Of a DNA stretch of 5,137 nucleotides, positions 1 to 5,137 are shown piece after piece. Each line of letters begins with the position of its first letter. Position 1 is the first letter of the stretch. This stretch comes from Methanobacteriota archaeon. Its GTDB lineage: Archaea; Thermoplasmatota; Poseidoniia; Poseidoniales; Thalassarchaeaceae. Position numbers and translations under genes: made by a program. The notes below the pieces were generated by a model, which saw nothing but the letters and a program-made list of their open reading frames with translations, was not told where the DNA came from and did not search any database. The DNA lies in NCBI GenBank assembly GCA_002727275.1, contig PBWO01000058.1:1-5137 (forward strand), in the 5' to 3' direction.

Positions 1-1
1 G

Positions 2-184
2 CCCAGCGACGGTGTTTGGAACCACCCTCTGCTGGCTCTAGTACGGCCCGAGTTGGTCCTCAGTAGGCTGGTTTCAGGTGATCGTAGGCCTCTTCACTTG
101 CAATTCGCAGAAATGCCACACTCGATTCTGCTCGAGGACGCGGCGATGCTCAGGAACGTCAATCAGCCTGAGGATTTAGAGTGA
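2..184 (+). CDS. mobA: Molybdenum cofactor guanylyltransferase-like protein, C-terminal part only (MobA family)
   Basis: An open frame enters from the left edge and runs 60 codons to a TGA at 182-184. MobA transfers GMP from GTP to molybdopterin to make the guanine dinucleotide form of the molybdenum cofactor in the cytoplasm. The visible part fits the end of this nucleotidyltransferase family: a 'HPLLALVRPEL' segment (residues 8-18 of the fragment), matching the 'PLLALYRPEL' stretch of MobA, and a terminal 'NVNQPEDLE' (52-60), matching the family's 'NINTPEDL' ending. The GTP-binding N-terminal part, with the LAGG..RMG..K signature, lies outside the window and cannot be checked. The reading end overlaps the end of convergent purN by 9 bases. 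Related nucleotidyltransferases share the NTPEDL ending, so the guanylyl specificity is an inference. Confidence 0.72.
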   Translation, partial: PSDGVWNHPLLALVRPELVLSRLVSGDRRPLHLQFAEMPHSILLEDAAMLRNVNQPEDLE

Positions 185-808
185 AATCTGACCCGAGCAT
201 AGCCTGTCTAAGGTTTCAGGGTAAAGAGCGTGCTCAACATGCTTGACTCGCTCTTGGAGAGCACTCTCATCATCGCCTTCGTGTACATCGACTCGTCTTT
301 GGGCGAGAATCGGTCCTGTATCCACCCCCTCGTCGACTAGATGCACGGTACAACCCGTCACATCCACGCCTGCCGCGAGGACATCCCGGTGCGCATGAGC
401 GCCCGGGAAGTCCGGGAGCAAAGAAGGATGGATGTTTACCAAGCGGCCTTTCCATCGGCTCACGAACCACGGTGTCAGTATACGCATGTAGCCGCTGAGC
501 ACTACCAACTCAATGTCGTGCTCCTCCAGCGCAGCATGTACCAGTCTTTCGTGAGCGACGCGTCGCTCCTTGGCTTCGACTTCCGTCGGCAAGGGAATTC
601 CCAGACTCGGTACTCCCACATCGATGCCGTGTTGAAGGCCACCCACATCCGCCTTGTCAGCGAGAACCAATACTGTTTGATGTGTCCTCGCAGTGGCCTG
701 ATATCTCAGTAAAGCGGCTAGGCCCGAGCCTCCGCCTGATATCATCACCGCGACCCTAATCGGATGCTTGAGCGAGCCTGTTCTAGGCAATACGAAGCCG
801 TCGCTCAT
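176..808 (-). CDS. purN: Phosphoribosylglycinamide formyltransferase (GAR transformylase)
   Basis: PurN transfers the formyl group of 10-formyltetrahydrofolate to glycinamide ribonucleotide, the third step of de novo purine synthesis, in the cytoplasm. The 210-residue product has the family's usual length. It shows the N-terminal phosphate loop SGGGSG (24-29), a GYMRIL segment (106-111), the catalytic NIHPSLLP block with Asn125 and His127, and VDEGVDTGPI (158-167), whose Asp163 matches the E. coli catalytic aspartate. The ending EHALYP is also typical. The ATG at 808 was chosen because it gives a normal length; the frame stays open to 898, but that extension would overlap the divergent gene. 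About 15 residues precede the first beta strand, more than in E. coli, so a later start is possible. No clear ribosome binding site is seen. One oddity is that the loop reads GGGSG where E. coli has GNGSN. The stop is TAA. Confidence 0.95.
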   Translation of the reverse strand: MSDGFVLPRTGSLKHPIRVAVMISGGGSGLAALLRYQATARTHQTVLVLADKADVGGLQHGIDVGVPSLGIPLPTEVEAKERRVAHERLVHAALEEHDIELVVLSGYMRILTPWFVSRWKGRLVNIHPSLLPDFPGAHAHRDVLAAGVDVTGCTVHLVDEGVDTGPILAQRRVDVHEGDDESALQERVKHVEHALYPETLDRLCSGQISL

Positions 809-832
809 GACCACTACGAGGGCAGGTAGGGC

Positions 833-1390
833 TTGAGAATTGGGGAGTGGGTGGCAGGAGGCGGAATACTCGGTTTTATCTCTAGAATCCAGCCGCAAAG
901 CACTGTGGAGCGACTTGAGACGATTGATGAGGTAGTCGAGAAGTACTGCGTCGCTAGTAGCCCTGCGAAGAGTAAGCTGTACGTTGGTCTAGGAATGATG
1001 TTTCTTGGATTCGCTGTAATCGGCATTTGGGTTCCCGGCTGGCCAACGGTATCATGGGCTGTTCCAGCCGCCTTCCTATTCTCAATGTCCAGCGAGAAGA
1101 TGTTTAGATTGACTCTAACAAATCGCTACTTCGGGGCTGCCATGTTCGAGTACTACGCTACTGGCAAGACTATTCCCAAGCATGCCAAGTACGGCACTGT
1201 AGGGCTCATCGCACTCATGACTAGCGTCTCCTCTTACTTCGTTTGGTTCGTCTCCACCAAAGGAGATGGGGTTCTAGGTGACCCTTCTACGTGGAATGGC
1301 GCGGACCCTGGTTTCGGTGCTGGTACTGTCATCCTTGTAGGCCTGCTTGGCATGTGGTATGTTGGGTTCAGGGTCCCGACCAGAGAGTAG
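833..1390 (+). CDS. DUF454 (YbaN-like) inner membrane protein
   Basis: This is a small membrane protein of the DUF454 family, whose best-known member is E. coli YbaN (function unknown). In the 185-residue frame, hydrophobic segments lie at about 50-66, 72-86, 121-140 and 162-178. The family pattern is clear: a glycine-rich first helix, then GIWVPGWPT (64-72), corresponding to the conserved P-x-x-PT motif, then FLFSMSSEK (81-89), then LTNRYFGAAMFEYY, and a charged K..PKHAK stretch before the third helix. Unlike YbaN it has a loop of about 20 residues (141-160) between the last two helices and a longer N-terminus. The start is uncertain: TTG at 833 gives the longest product, while GTG at 905 removes 24 residues, keeps the whole domain, and has a TTTTAT stretch (874-879) near the archaeal TATA position. 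The LLM gene follows 4 bases after the TAG, suggesting co-transcription. No function can be assigned. Confidence 0.85.
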   Translation: MRIGEWVAGGGILGFISRIQPQSTVERLETIDEVVEKYCVASSPAKSKLYVGLGMMFLGFAVIGIWVPGWPTVSWAVPAAFLFSMSSEKMFRLTLTNRYFGAAMFEYYATGKTIPKHAKYGTVGLIALMTSVSSYFVWFVSTKGDGVLGDPSTWNGADPGFGAGTVILVGLLGMWYVGFRVPTRE

Positions 1391-1394
1391 TTGC

Positions 1395-2438
1395 ATGAAA
1401 AGCGAGAATGGTTTCCTTCTAGGCCTCGATACTTTCGGGGACGTGACTAGGGGTTCAGATGGTAAATATCTGAAGCAGCACGAAGTGCTACGAAATGTAG
1501 TCGAAGAGGCCGTTCTTGCAGACGAGTTGGGTTTGGATTTCTTTGGAGTGGGCGAGCATCATCGGGATGATTTCGCTGTCTCCGCCCCTGAGGTGGTTCT
1601 CGGTGCGATAGCGAGTAGGACAGAGCGAATTCATCTTGGCTCAGCAGTCACCGTCCTCAATTCAGATGACCCGGTTCGTGTCTACGAGAGGTTCGCTACA
1701 ATTGACGGTCTGTCGAATGGAAGAGCCGAGGTGATTCTCGGTAGAGGTTCGTTTACGGAGTCCTTCCCACTGTTTGGAATCCCTATGGAGCAGTATGATT
1801 TGCAGTTCGCAGAGAAACTCGAGATTTTCTCACAGCTGCGCAACGAGTCAGCTCTAGAGTGGGAAGGTACAATCAGGCCACCACTCACAGGTCAGAGGGC
1901 CTATCCCACTACTGAGAAGGGGTCGTTGATGACTTGGATTGGAGTCGGAGGAAGTCCTGATTCCGTAATCAGAGCGGCTAGTTATGGAATCCCACTGTGT
2001 CTCGCCATTATCGGTGGGCAGCCGGCTAGGTTCGCACAATTCTCTGAATTGTACCTCCGCTCACTAGAGAGGTTTGGTCACTCACCTCAACCAATATCCT
2101 GCCACAGCCCTGGACACGTGGCCGAAACTGATGCAGAAGCTAAGGAACAAGTGTGGCCACATTACAGAGAATTGTTCTCAAGAATCGGGCGAGAGAGAGG
2201 TTGGCCTCCAGTGACATATGAGCAGTTCGAGTATGCTGCCGGCCCGGATGGTTCGATGTATGTTGGATCTCCTGAGACCGTGGCTGAGAAGATTATTCGT
2301 AATGCCCGATTACTCAATCTTTCTCGCTTCAATATGAAGTACAGCAACGGAGGTATGCCACACGAGCAGTTGATGAGTTCGATAGAACTCTATGCGAACG
2401 AGGTAGCACCGATTGTCAGAGATGCTCTCAAAGAGTGA
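1395..2438 (+). CDS. LLM class flavin-dependent oxidoreductase (luciferase-like monooxygenase)
   Basis: This 347-residue protein belongs to the bacterial luciferase-like TIM-barrel flavoproteins, which use reduced FMN, or F420 in some branches, to oxidise or reduce small organic molecules. The order of motifs fits the family: LDTFGD (11-16), FGVGEHHRDDFAVSAPEVVL (50-69), SAVTVLNSDDPVRVYERFAT (83-102), LSNGRAEVILGRGSF (106-120), WIGVGGSPDSV in the middle and YVGSPETVAEKI near the C-terminus. From memory this layout most resembles the subgroup typified by Agrobacterium Atu2307 (structure 2I7G), whose members are about 340 residues; the substrate of that subgroup is not known to me. The ATG at 1395 was chosen because the family N-terminus starts just after it; an upstream TTG at 1347 would overlap the DUF454 gene. 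It probably shares a transcript with that gene. FMN is the more likely cofactor, but this is an inference. Confidence 0.93.
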   Translation: MKSENGFLLGLDTFGDVTRGSDGKYLKQHEVLRNVVEEAVLADELGLDFFGVGEHHRDDFAVSAPEVVLGAIASRTERIHLGSAVTVLNSDDPVRVYERFATIDGLSNGRAEVILGRGSFTESFPLFGIPMEQYDLQFAEKLEIFSQLRNESALEWEGTIRPPLTGQRAYPTTEKGSLMTWIGVGGSPDSVIRAASYGIPLCLAIIGGQPARFAQFSELYLRSLERFGHSPQPISCHSPGHVAETDAEAKEQVWPHYRELFSRIGRERGWPPVTYEQFEYAAGPDGSMYVGSPETVAEKIIRNARLLNLSRFNMKYSNGGMPHEQLMSSIELYANEVAPIVRDALKE

Positions 2439-2439
2439 T

Positions 2440-2450
2440 TACTCAGAGTA
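2440..2450. repeat. Short inverted repeat TACTC-a-GAGTA after the LLM gene
   Basis: TACTC and GAGTA form a perfect 5-base inverted repeat around a single A, starting two bases after the LLM stop codon and ending 13 bases before the TATA-like box of the hydrolase gene. It could be a small operator half-site pair or part of the end of the upstream transcript. It is short enough to occur by chance and no T-tract follows it. Confidence 0.25.
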
Positions 2451-2463
2451 CTGATGTAAGTGG

Positions 2464-2470
2464 ATATATT
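2464..2470 (+). promoter_or_regulatory. TATA-like box upstream of the alpha/beta hydrolase gene
   Basis: The sequence ATATATT is centred about 27 bases before the ATG at 2494. In archaea a TATA box is centred about 26-27 bases before the transcription start, so this position predicts a leaderless transcript beginning at or next to the start codon. In a bacterial reading, TATATT would be a -10 element differing from TATAAT at one position, but no good -35 match is visible 17 bases upstream. Either way it supports separate transcription of the hydrolase gene. Confidence 0.5.
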
Positions 2471-2493
2471 ACGCCCAACTAGCAGGGACAAAT

Positions 2494-3294
2494 ATGTCTA
2501 GTATTGTCGTGGAGGGTCACCGATTCCATTTCCTTGAACAGGGAGGCGATAAAGCGCCCGTGCTGGTGCTTTGTAGCACTGGCCTAGACTCAAGGCAATG
2601 GAATGACTTGTTTCCCTTACTTAGAGGAAGGAGAGTAATTTGTCCCCACTATCTATGCTATCCTATGTCAGATGGCTGGATGGGTGAAGGAGAAATCGAC
2701 TCTTCGCTAGACTATCTCGCTTGTGAAACCCTTCTTCTCGCAGAGGAAGAACAAGTAGACATCATTGGGCATTCTTACGGTGGTTTCATCGCACTGAGAC
2801 TAGCAAAAAACCATCCCGATAAAATCCGTAGAATAGCTATTCACGAGCCTACAGTGTGGGGTTGTCTTCAGTATACGAACAGGGACGACTTGAGGAATGA
2901 ATTCGGAGAGGTAGTAGAGACTCTCTTCACAGAAGGTTTGGAGGCGGAAGAATTCCTAGAAGATTTCGTAGATTACTGGAACATTGACGGCACTTGGGAT
3001 TCTATGCCTGAACTCAGGAAACAGATGTGGAGAGATCTACAACCCAAGATACTGAGTGAGGTTCGTCTACTATGCTATGACAAGACGCCGCCAACATACT
3101 ATGCCTCCATCCACCATCCAATACTAATTACTCTAAGCAGAGAGACTCCTTCTCATCAATTCGAAGCTTGCACTATTCTTACTTCTGTATTGGAGAACGT
3201 ACGTGTAGTGGATGTACCGGGTGGCCATATGGGAGTAATTTCCAGATCTAGACAGGTAATGCCTCATTTGGCAAATTGGGTCGAATCAAACTAG
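2494..3294 (+). CDS. Alpha/beta fold hydrolase
   Basis: This 266-residue cytoplasmic protein has the alpha/beta hydrolase fold, as in esterases, lactonases and C-C hydrolases. The nucleophile elbow is GHSYGG (92-97) with Ser94 as nucleophile, and the catalytic histidine is His245 in PGGHMG near the C-terminus. The acid is less clear: Glu217 follows the strand ILITL (210-214), the usual acid position, while Glu118 in IHEP lies after strand 6, the alternative site. The region that normally reads HG at the oxyanion hole is CSTGLDS (27-33), without the histidine. A variable lid spans about 120-200 and is rich in Asp and Glu. The length is normal and no signal peptide is seen. The ATG at 2494 lies behind a TATA-like box and an AGGGA stretch (2484-2488). 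The LLM gene ends 55 bases upstream. The stop codon shares CTAG (3291-3294) with the convergent glycosyltransferase. The substrate cannot be predicted. Confidence 0.92.
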   Translation: MSSIVVEGHRFHFLEQGGDKAPVLVLCSTGLDSRQWNDLFPLLRGRRVICPHYLCYPMSDGWMGEGEIDSSLDYLACETLLLAEEEQVDIIGHSYGGFIALRLAKNHPDKIRRIAIHEPTVWGCLQYTNRDDLRNEFGEVVETLFTEGLEAEEFLEDFVDYWNIDGTWDSMPELRKQMWRDLQPKILSEVRLLCYDKTPPTYYASIHHPILITLSRETPSHQFEACTILTSVLENVRVVDVPGGHMGVISRSRQVMPHLANWVESN

Positions 3295-4025
3295 TCCTTG
3301 GGGCCCCAAGTGGTAATCTGTCTGGTTAGTCCCAGCCTATGGGTGAATAGGAATCTGAGATTAAGCAGTCCATCGCCCCATGTGTTGATTTCTGCCTCTC
3401 CCACTCGTGGGCGATAAGGGACGCTGACTTCTGCTGTCTTCTGCTTGCCCAGATAGCGTCGAGCGCGAATCTTGAACTCCTGAGAAAGTGGCATTCCGTC
3501 GTGCTTGGGTCTGACGCGCTCGTCCTCGAAAATCGACTTTCTGAACACCCACATTCCGCTCTGGGAGTCGTGGATTCCGTACCAGTAGAGTATCTTGGCA
3601 GTTGTGGACAGGACCCAGTTGCCAAATCCGTGTACTCCGGGCATGGCTCCTTCTTCTGCTAGGCGTAGCCTGTCGCAGGTAATCCACTGCAAATCTTCAC
3701 TCACCAGCTTGCGGACCAAATCGGGAACTTCCTCGCCAGGATAGGTGCAATCCGCATCCATAGTGATGATGATTTCTCCGGGTGCCATTGCAAAACCGGT
3801 CTTGTACGCCCTACCATATCCCTTGCGAGGCTCTAGGTATACTGTGGCGCCCTCTGACTCTGCCAGTTCTCTGGTGCGGTCTGTTGAGTTCCCATCGATG
3901 ATTAGGAAGTCGAGTTTGTCGCACCAACCATCGTTCGGAACTGAGCGAATAGTGTCGACGATGGCAGCCTCCTCATTACGGGTCGGGATGACCACGGTGA
4001 CGTGTACTGGTAGACTCTCGGCCAT
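3291..4025 (-). CDS. Family 2 glycosyltransferase, dolichol-phosphate mannosyltransferase (DPM)-like
   Basis: A 244-residue GT-A fold glycosyltransferase of the kind that moves a sugar from a nucleotide donor to a polyprenyl or dolichyl phosphate at the inner membrane face. The N-terminal strand VVIPTRNEEAAI (11-22) and IIDGNSTDRT (42-51) bind the nucleotide. MDADCTYP (89-96) holds the metal-binding DxD, Asp90 and Asp92. GN (135-136), DSQSGMWVFR (153-162), SQEFKI (181-186) and YRPRVGE (204-210) match the DPM-synthase-like subgroup. There are no C-terminal membrane helices, so it resembles the soluble catalytic form and would bind the membrane peripherally. The ATG at 4025 was chosen because the domain begins a few residues later; an upstream ATG at 4136 would add 37 unrelated residues and run into the divergent gene. 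Donor and acceptor are unknown. In archaea such enzymes supply sugars for N-glycosylation and surface glycans. Confidence 0.93.
   Translation of the reverse strand: MAESLPVHVTVVIPTRNEEAAIVDTIRSVPNDGWCDKLDFLIIDGNSTDRTRELAESEGATVYLEPRKGYGRAYKTGFAMAPGEIIITMDADCTYPGEEVPDLVRKLVSEDLQWITCDRLRLAEEGAMPGVHGFGNWVLSTTAKILYWYGIHDSQSGMWVFRKSIFEDERVRPKHDGMPLSQEFKIRARRYLGKQKTAEVSVPYRPRVGEAEINTWGDGLLNLRFLFTHRLGLTRQITTWGPKD
3297..3310. repeat. Perfect 14-base palindrome at the convergent gene ends
   Basis: CTTGGGGCCCCAAG is a perfect palindrome centred between 3303 and 3304. It lies inside the last codons of the family 2 glycosyltransferase (residues WGPKD) and three bases after the hydrolase stop codon. As RNA it could fold with a 5-base stem and a 4-base loop on either strand. 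No T-run follows, so it is not a standard intrinsic terminator. Confidence 0.4.
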
Positions 4026-4130
4026 ATTATCGAATGCGCCCACCCAAGTCCTCGTTTTGAACAATACGAATTGCTGCCCCGAGGTCGTGCTCTTGAAATG
4101 CGGGCGCTGAGCCGCGAATACGGTGATTCC
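4026..4130. other. Divergent intergenic spacer between the two glycosyltransferase genes
   Basis: This 105-base spacer must hold the promoters of both flanking genes if the chosen starts are right. Its only AT-rich block is about 4054-4073, including GAACAATACGAATTG, and is the best place to look for promoter elements, but I see no convincing TATA box at the leaderless position of either gene. An in-frame ATG at 4098 is an alternative start for the family 4 gene; the AT-rich block would then sit about 26-37 bases upstream of it. Confidence 0.4.
4122..4126 (+). promoter_or_regulatory. Probable ribosome binding site of the family 4 glycosyltransferase
   Basis: GGTGA lies four bases before the ATG at 4131. 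It is complementary to the 3' end of 16S rRNA (CACCTCCT-type tail) and is a common form of the site in archaea. It favours the start at 4131 over the in-frame ATG at 4098, which has no comparable element. Confidence 0.5.
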
Positions 4131-5137
4131 ATGCACATAGCGATGCTGTCAGCCGAATATCCGCCCCGTTGGGGTGGAATGGGCTCTACTGTGTATCATC
4201 TGTCGGCCTCGTTGGCTGCCAGAGGTCATCGAGTGAGTGTGATTACTCGCTCGGGAGGAGGTGGCAATCCACCCAACATCGAGGGTGTGGAAGTCGTCAG
4301 CGTAGGGTGGCTTCCAGTCCCTATGGCGTTCACTCGCTCCTACGGCCGTAGTGCTCTGAGAGCTCTCAAGCGACTACATGCTAGTGATCCTGTAGATGTG
4401 GTGCACTTGCACTGTCCAATGATCTCTTGGTCGGCCAAGCAGTTCCGTGACTGCAGAAACTCAGTTGCACCCGTGGTCTCTTCTCTGCATGGGTCTTGGC
4501 TAGGTGAGAGAGATGGTCTAGTCGATGCTTCGAAGAACAAAGAAGCGGCAGTCTGGGCAAACCCAAACGATCTGGCCATACTAATGACTGCTAAGCACTA
4601 TGCTGGATACGAGCGCGCTGCAGTTAGAGAGTCGAGCATTTGTGTGGCTAATTCTGAGGCGACCAAACAGGATTTCATGCAGCGCTACTCGCCGCCCGAG
4701 AACTGGGATTGTGAGGTCGTTCATTGGGGAGTAGATACGAGTATTTTCGTGCCACTGCACCGCGATGATGAGGATGCAATGGCTGTTCATGAGGGAATTC
4801 GATCTAGATACGACGCGGCTTCGTCCGACTCGCGGCTTCTATTGGCTGTGGGCAGGCTAGCAGCGAGGAAGGGTTACGCCTCTCTGCTCAGAGCATTTGC
4901 CAAGGTTCACGCCTCTGCTCCCTCGGTCCGCTTGGTGATTGTCGGCAGAGGTCATCTGCGCTCCAGACTCAATCGGCTGGCCAAGTCTCTAGGGGTGGGT
5001 GAAGCAGTGCACTTTGAATCGGGAATGCCATTCGAAGAATTAGCAGAATTGTTCCGCTCAGCAGACTTGGTCGTCTATCCATCATATTACGAAGGACAGG
5101 GCCTAATCCCACTCGAGGCGATGGCTTCTGCAACACC
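4131..5137 (+). CDS. Family 4 glycosyltransferase, C-terminus beyond the window
   Basis: A GT-B fold retaining glycosyltransferase that adds a sugar from a nucleotide donor to a growing glycan at the cytoplasmic membrane face. 335 complete codons are visible and the frame is open at the right edge; family members are usually about 370-420 residues, so the final helices are missing. The N-terminal domain starts MHIAMLSAEYPPRWGGMG, with the family's glycine-rich acceptor-side loop, followed by DVVHLH (89-94) and SSLHG (117-121). After the linker, HWGVDTSIF (198-206) matches the usual NGVD..F signature. The donor domain shows AVGRLAARKG (239-248), with Arg242 and Lys247 as the expected donor phosphate contacts, VGRG (271-274), and the E-x7-E motif from Glu321 to Glu329 in EGQGLIPLE. 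It diverges from the DPM-like gene, so both probably belong to one surface-glycan locus. Donor and acceptor are unknown. Confidence 0.95.
   Translation, partial: MHIAMLSAEYPPRWGGMGSTVYHLSASLAARGHRVSVITRSGGGGNPPNIEGVEVVSVGWLPVPMAFTRSYGRSALRALKRLHASDPVDVVHLHCPMISWSAKQFRDCRNSVAPVVSSLHGSWLGERDGLVDASKNKEAAVWANPNDLAILMTAKHYAGYERAAVRESSICVANSEATKQDFMQRYSPPENWDCEVVHWGVDTSIFVPLHRDDEDAMAVHEGIRSRYDAASSDSRLLLAVGRLAARKGYASLLRAFAKVHASAPSVRLVIVGRGHLRSRLNRLAKSLGVGEAVHFESGMPFEELAELFRSADLVVYPSYYEGQGLIPLEAMASAT

Noticed and set aside
341..712. Open frame of 123 codons on the plus strand
   Set aside because: It lies entirely opposite purN, whose conserved motifs cover the region, and shows no recognisable domain.
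856..861. AGGAGG as a ribosome binding site
   Set aside because: It is followed at proper spacing only by an ATA codon in frame, and the bases are explained by a run of glycine codons in the DUF454 N-terminal extension.
809..898. Longer PurN starting at 898 on the minus strand
   Set aside because: It adds 30 residues unlike PurN and extends into the divergent DUF454 gene; the ATG at 808 gives a normal length.
1347..1394. Upstream TTG start for the LLM oxidoreductase adding 16 residues
   Set aside because: It would overlap the DUF454 gene by 44 bases, and the extra residues do not resemble the family N-terminus, which begins just after the ATG at 1395.
3326..3687. Two minus-strand open frames of about 100 codons
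   Set aside because: They are alternative frames of the family 2 glycosyltransferase on the same strand and lack any domain signature.
3745..4110. Open frame of 121 codons on the plus strand
   Set aside because: It is antisense to the well-supported family 2 glycosyltransferase and has low-complexity, non-family-like sequence.
4026..4136. Longer family 2 glycosyltransferase starting at 4136 on the minus strand
   Set aside because: The extra 37 residues do not resemble the GT-A N-terminus and would overlap the start of the divergent family 4 gene; the ATG at 4025 directly precedes the domain.
1..5137. CRISPR array, tRNA, rRNA or mobile element
   Set aside because: No regularly spaced repeats, cloverleaf-like sequence, ribosomal signatures, transposase motifs or terminal inverted repeats were seen, and coding genes fill nearly the whole window.

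Overview
The window holds seven protein-coding genes and is tightly packed. No RNA gene, CRISPR array, insertion sequence or integrase is visible. In order: the C-terminal end of a MobA-like molybdenum cofactor guanylyltransferase (+, cut by the left edge); purN, glycinamide ribonucleotide formyltransferase (-); a DUF454/YbaN-like membrane protein (+); a luciferase-like (LLM) flavin-dependent oxidoreductase (+); an alpha/beta hydrolase (+); a DPM-synthase-like family 2 glycosyltransferase (-); and a family 4 glycosyltransferase (+, cut by the right edge).

Organism: the window looks like chromosome from an uncultured, streamlined prokaryote with roughly balanced base composition. Several signs fit an archaeon, for example a marine Poseidoniales-type euryarchaeote. 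Arginine is often coded by AGA/AGG. A TATA-like box lies about 27 bases before the hydrolase ATG, as expected for a leaderless archaeal transcript. A GGTGA element precedes the family 4 glycosyltransferase. None of these is decisive, and the enzyme families also occur in marine bacteria, so the assignment is tentative.

Layout: mobA and purN converge and overlap by 9 bases. purN and the DUF454 gene diverge from a very short spacer. The DUF454 and LLM genes are separated by 4 bases and look like one transcript. The hydrolase follows after 55 bases with its own likely promoter. The hydrolase and the family 2 glycosyltransferase converge and take both stop codons from a single CTAG. The two glycosyltransferases diverge from a 105-base spacer, the longest gene-free stretch here, so no gene-free region exceeds 300 bases.

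How the genes may work together: mobA and purN are housekeeping cofactor and purine genes. The LLM oxidoreductase and alpha/beta hydrolase could act in sequence on a small molecule, oxidation followed by hydrolysis, but only their proximity supports this. The two glycosyltransferases probably begin a cluster for cell-surface glycans or glycoprotein sugars that continues to the right. I found no clear evidence of a new defence, mobile or regulatory system. The oxidoreductase-hydrolase module and the compact overlapping gene ends are the most interesting items.
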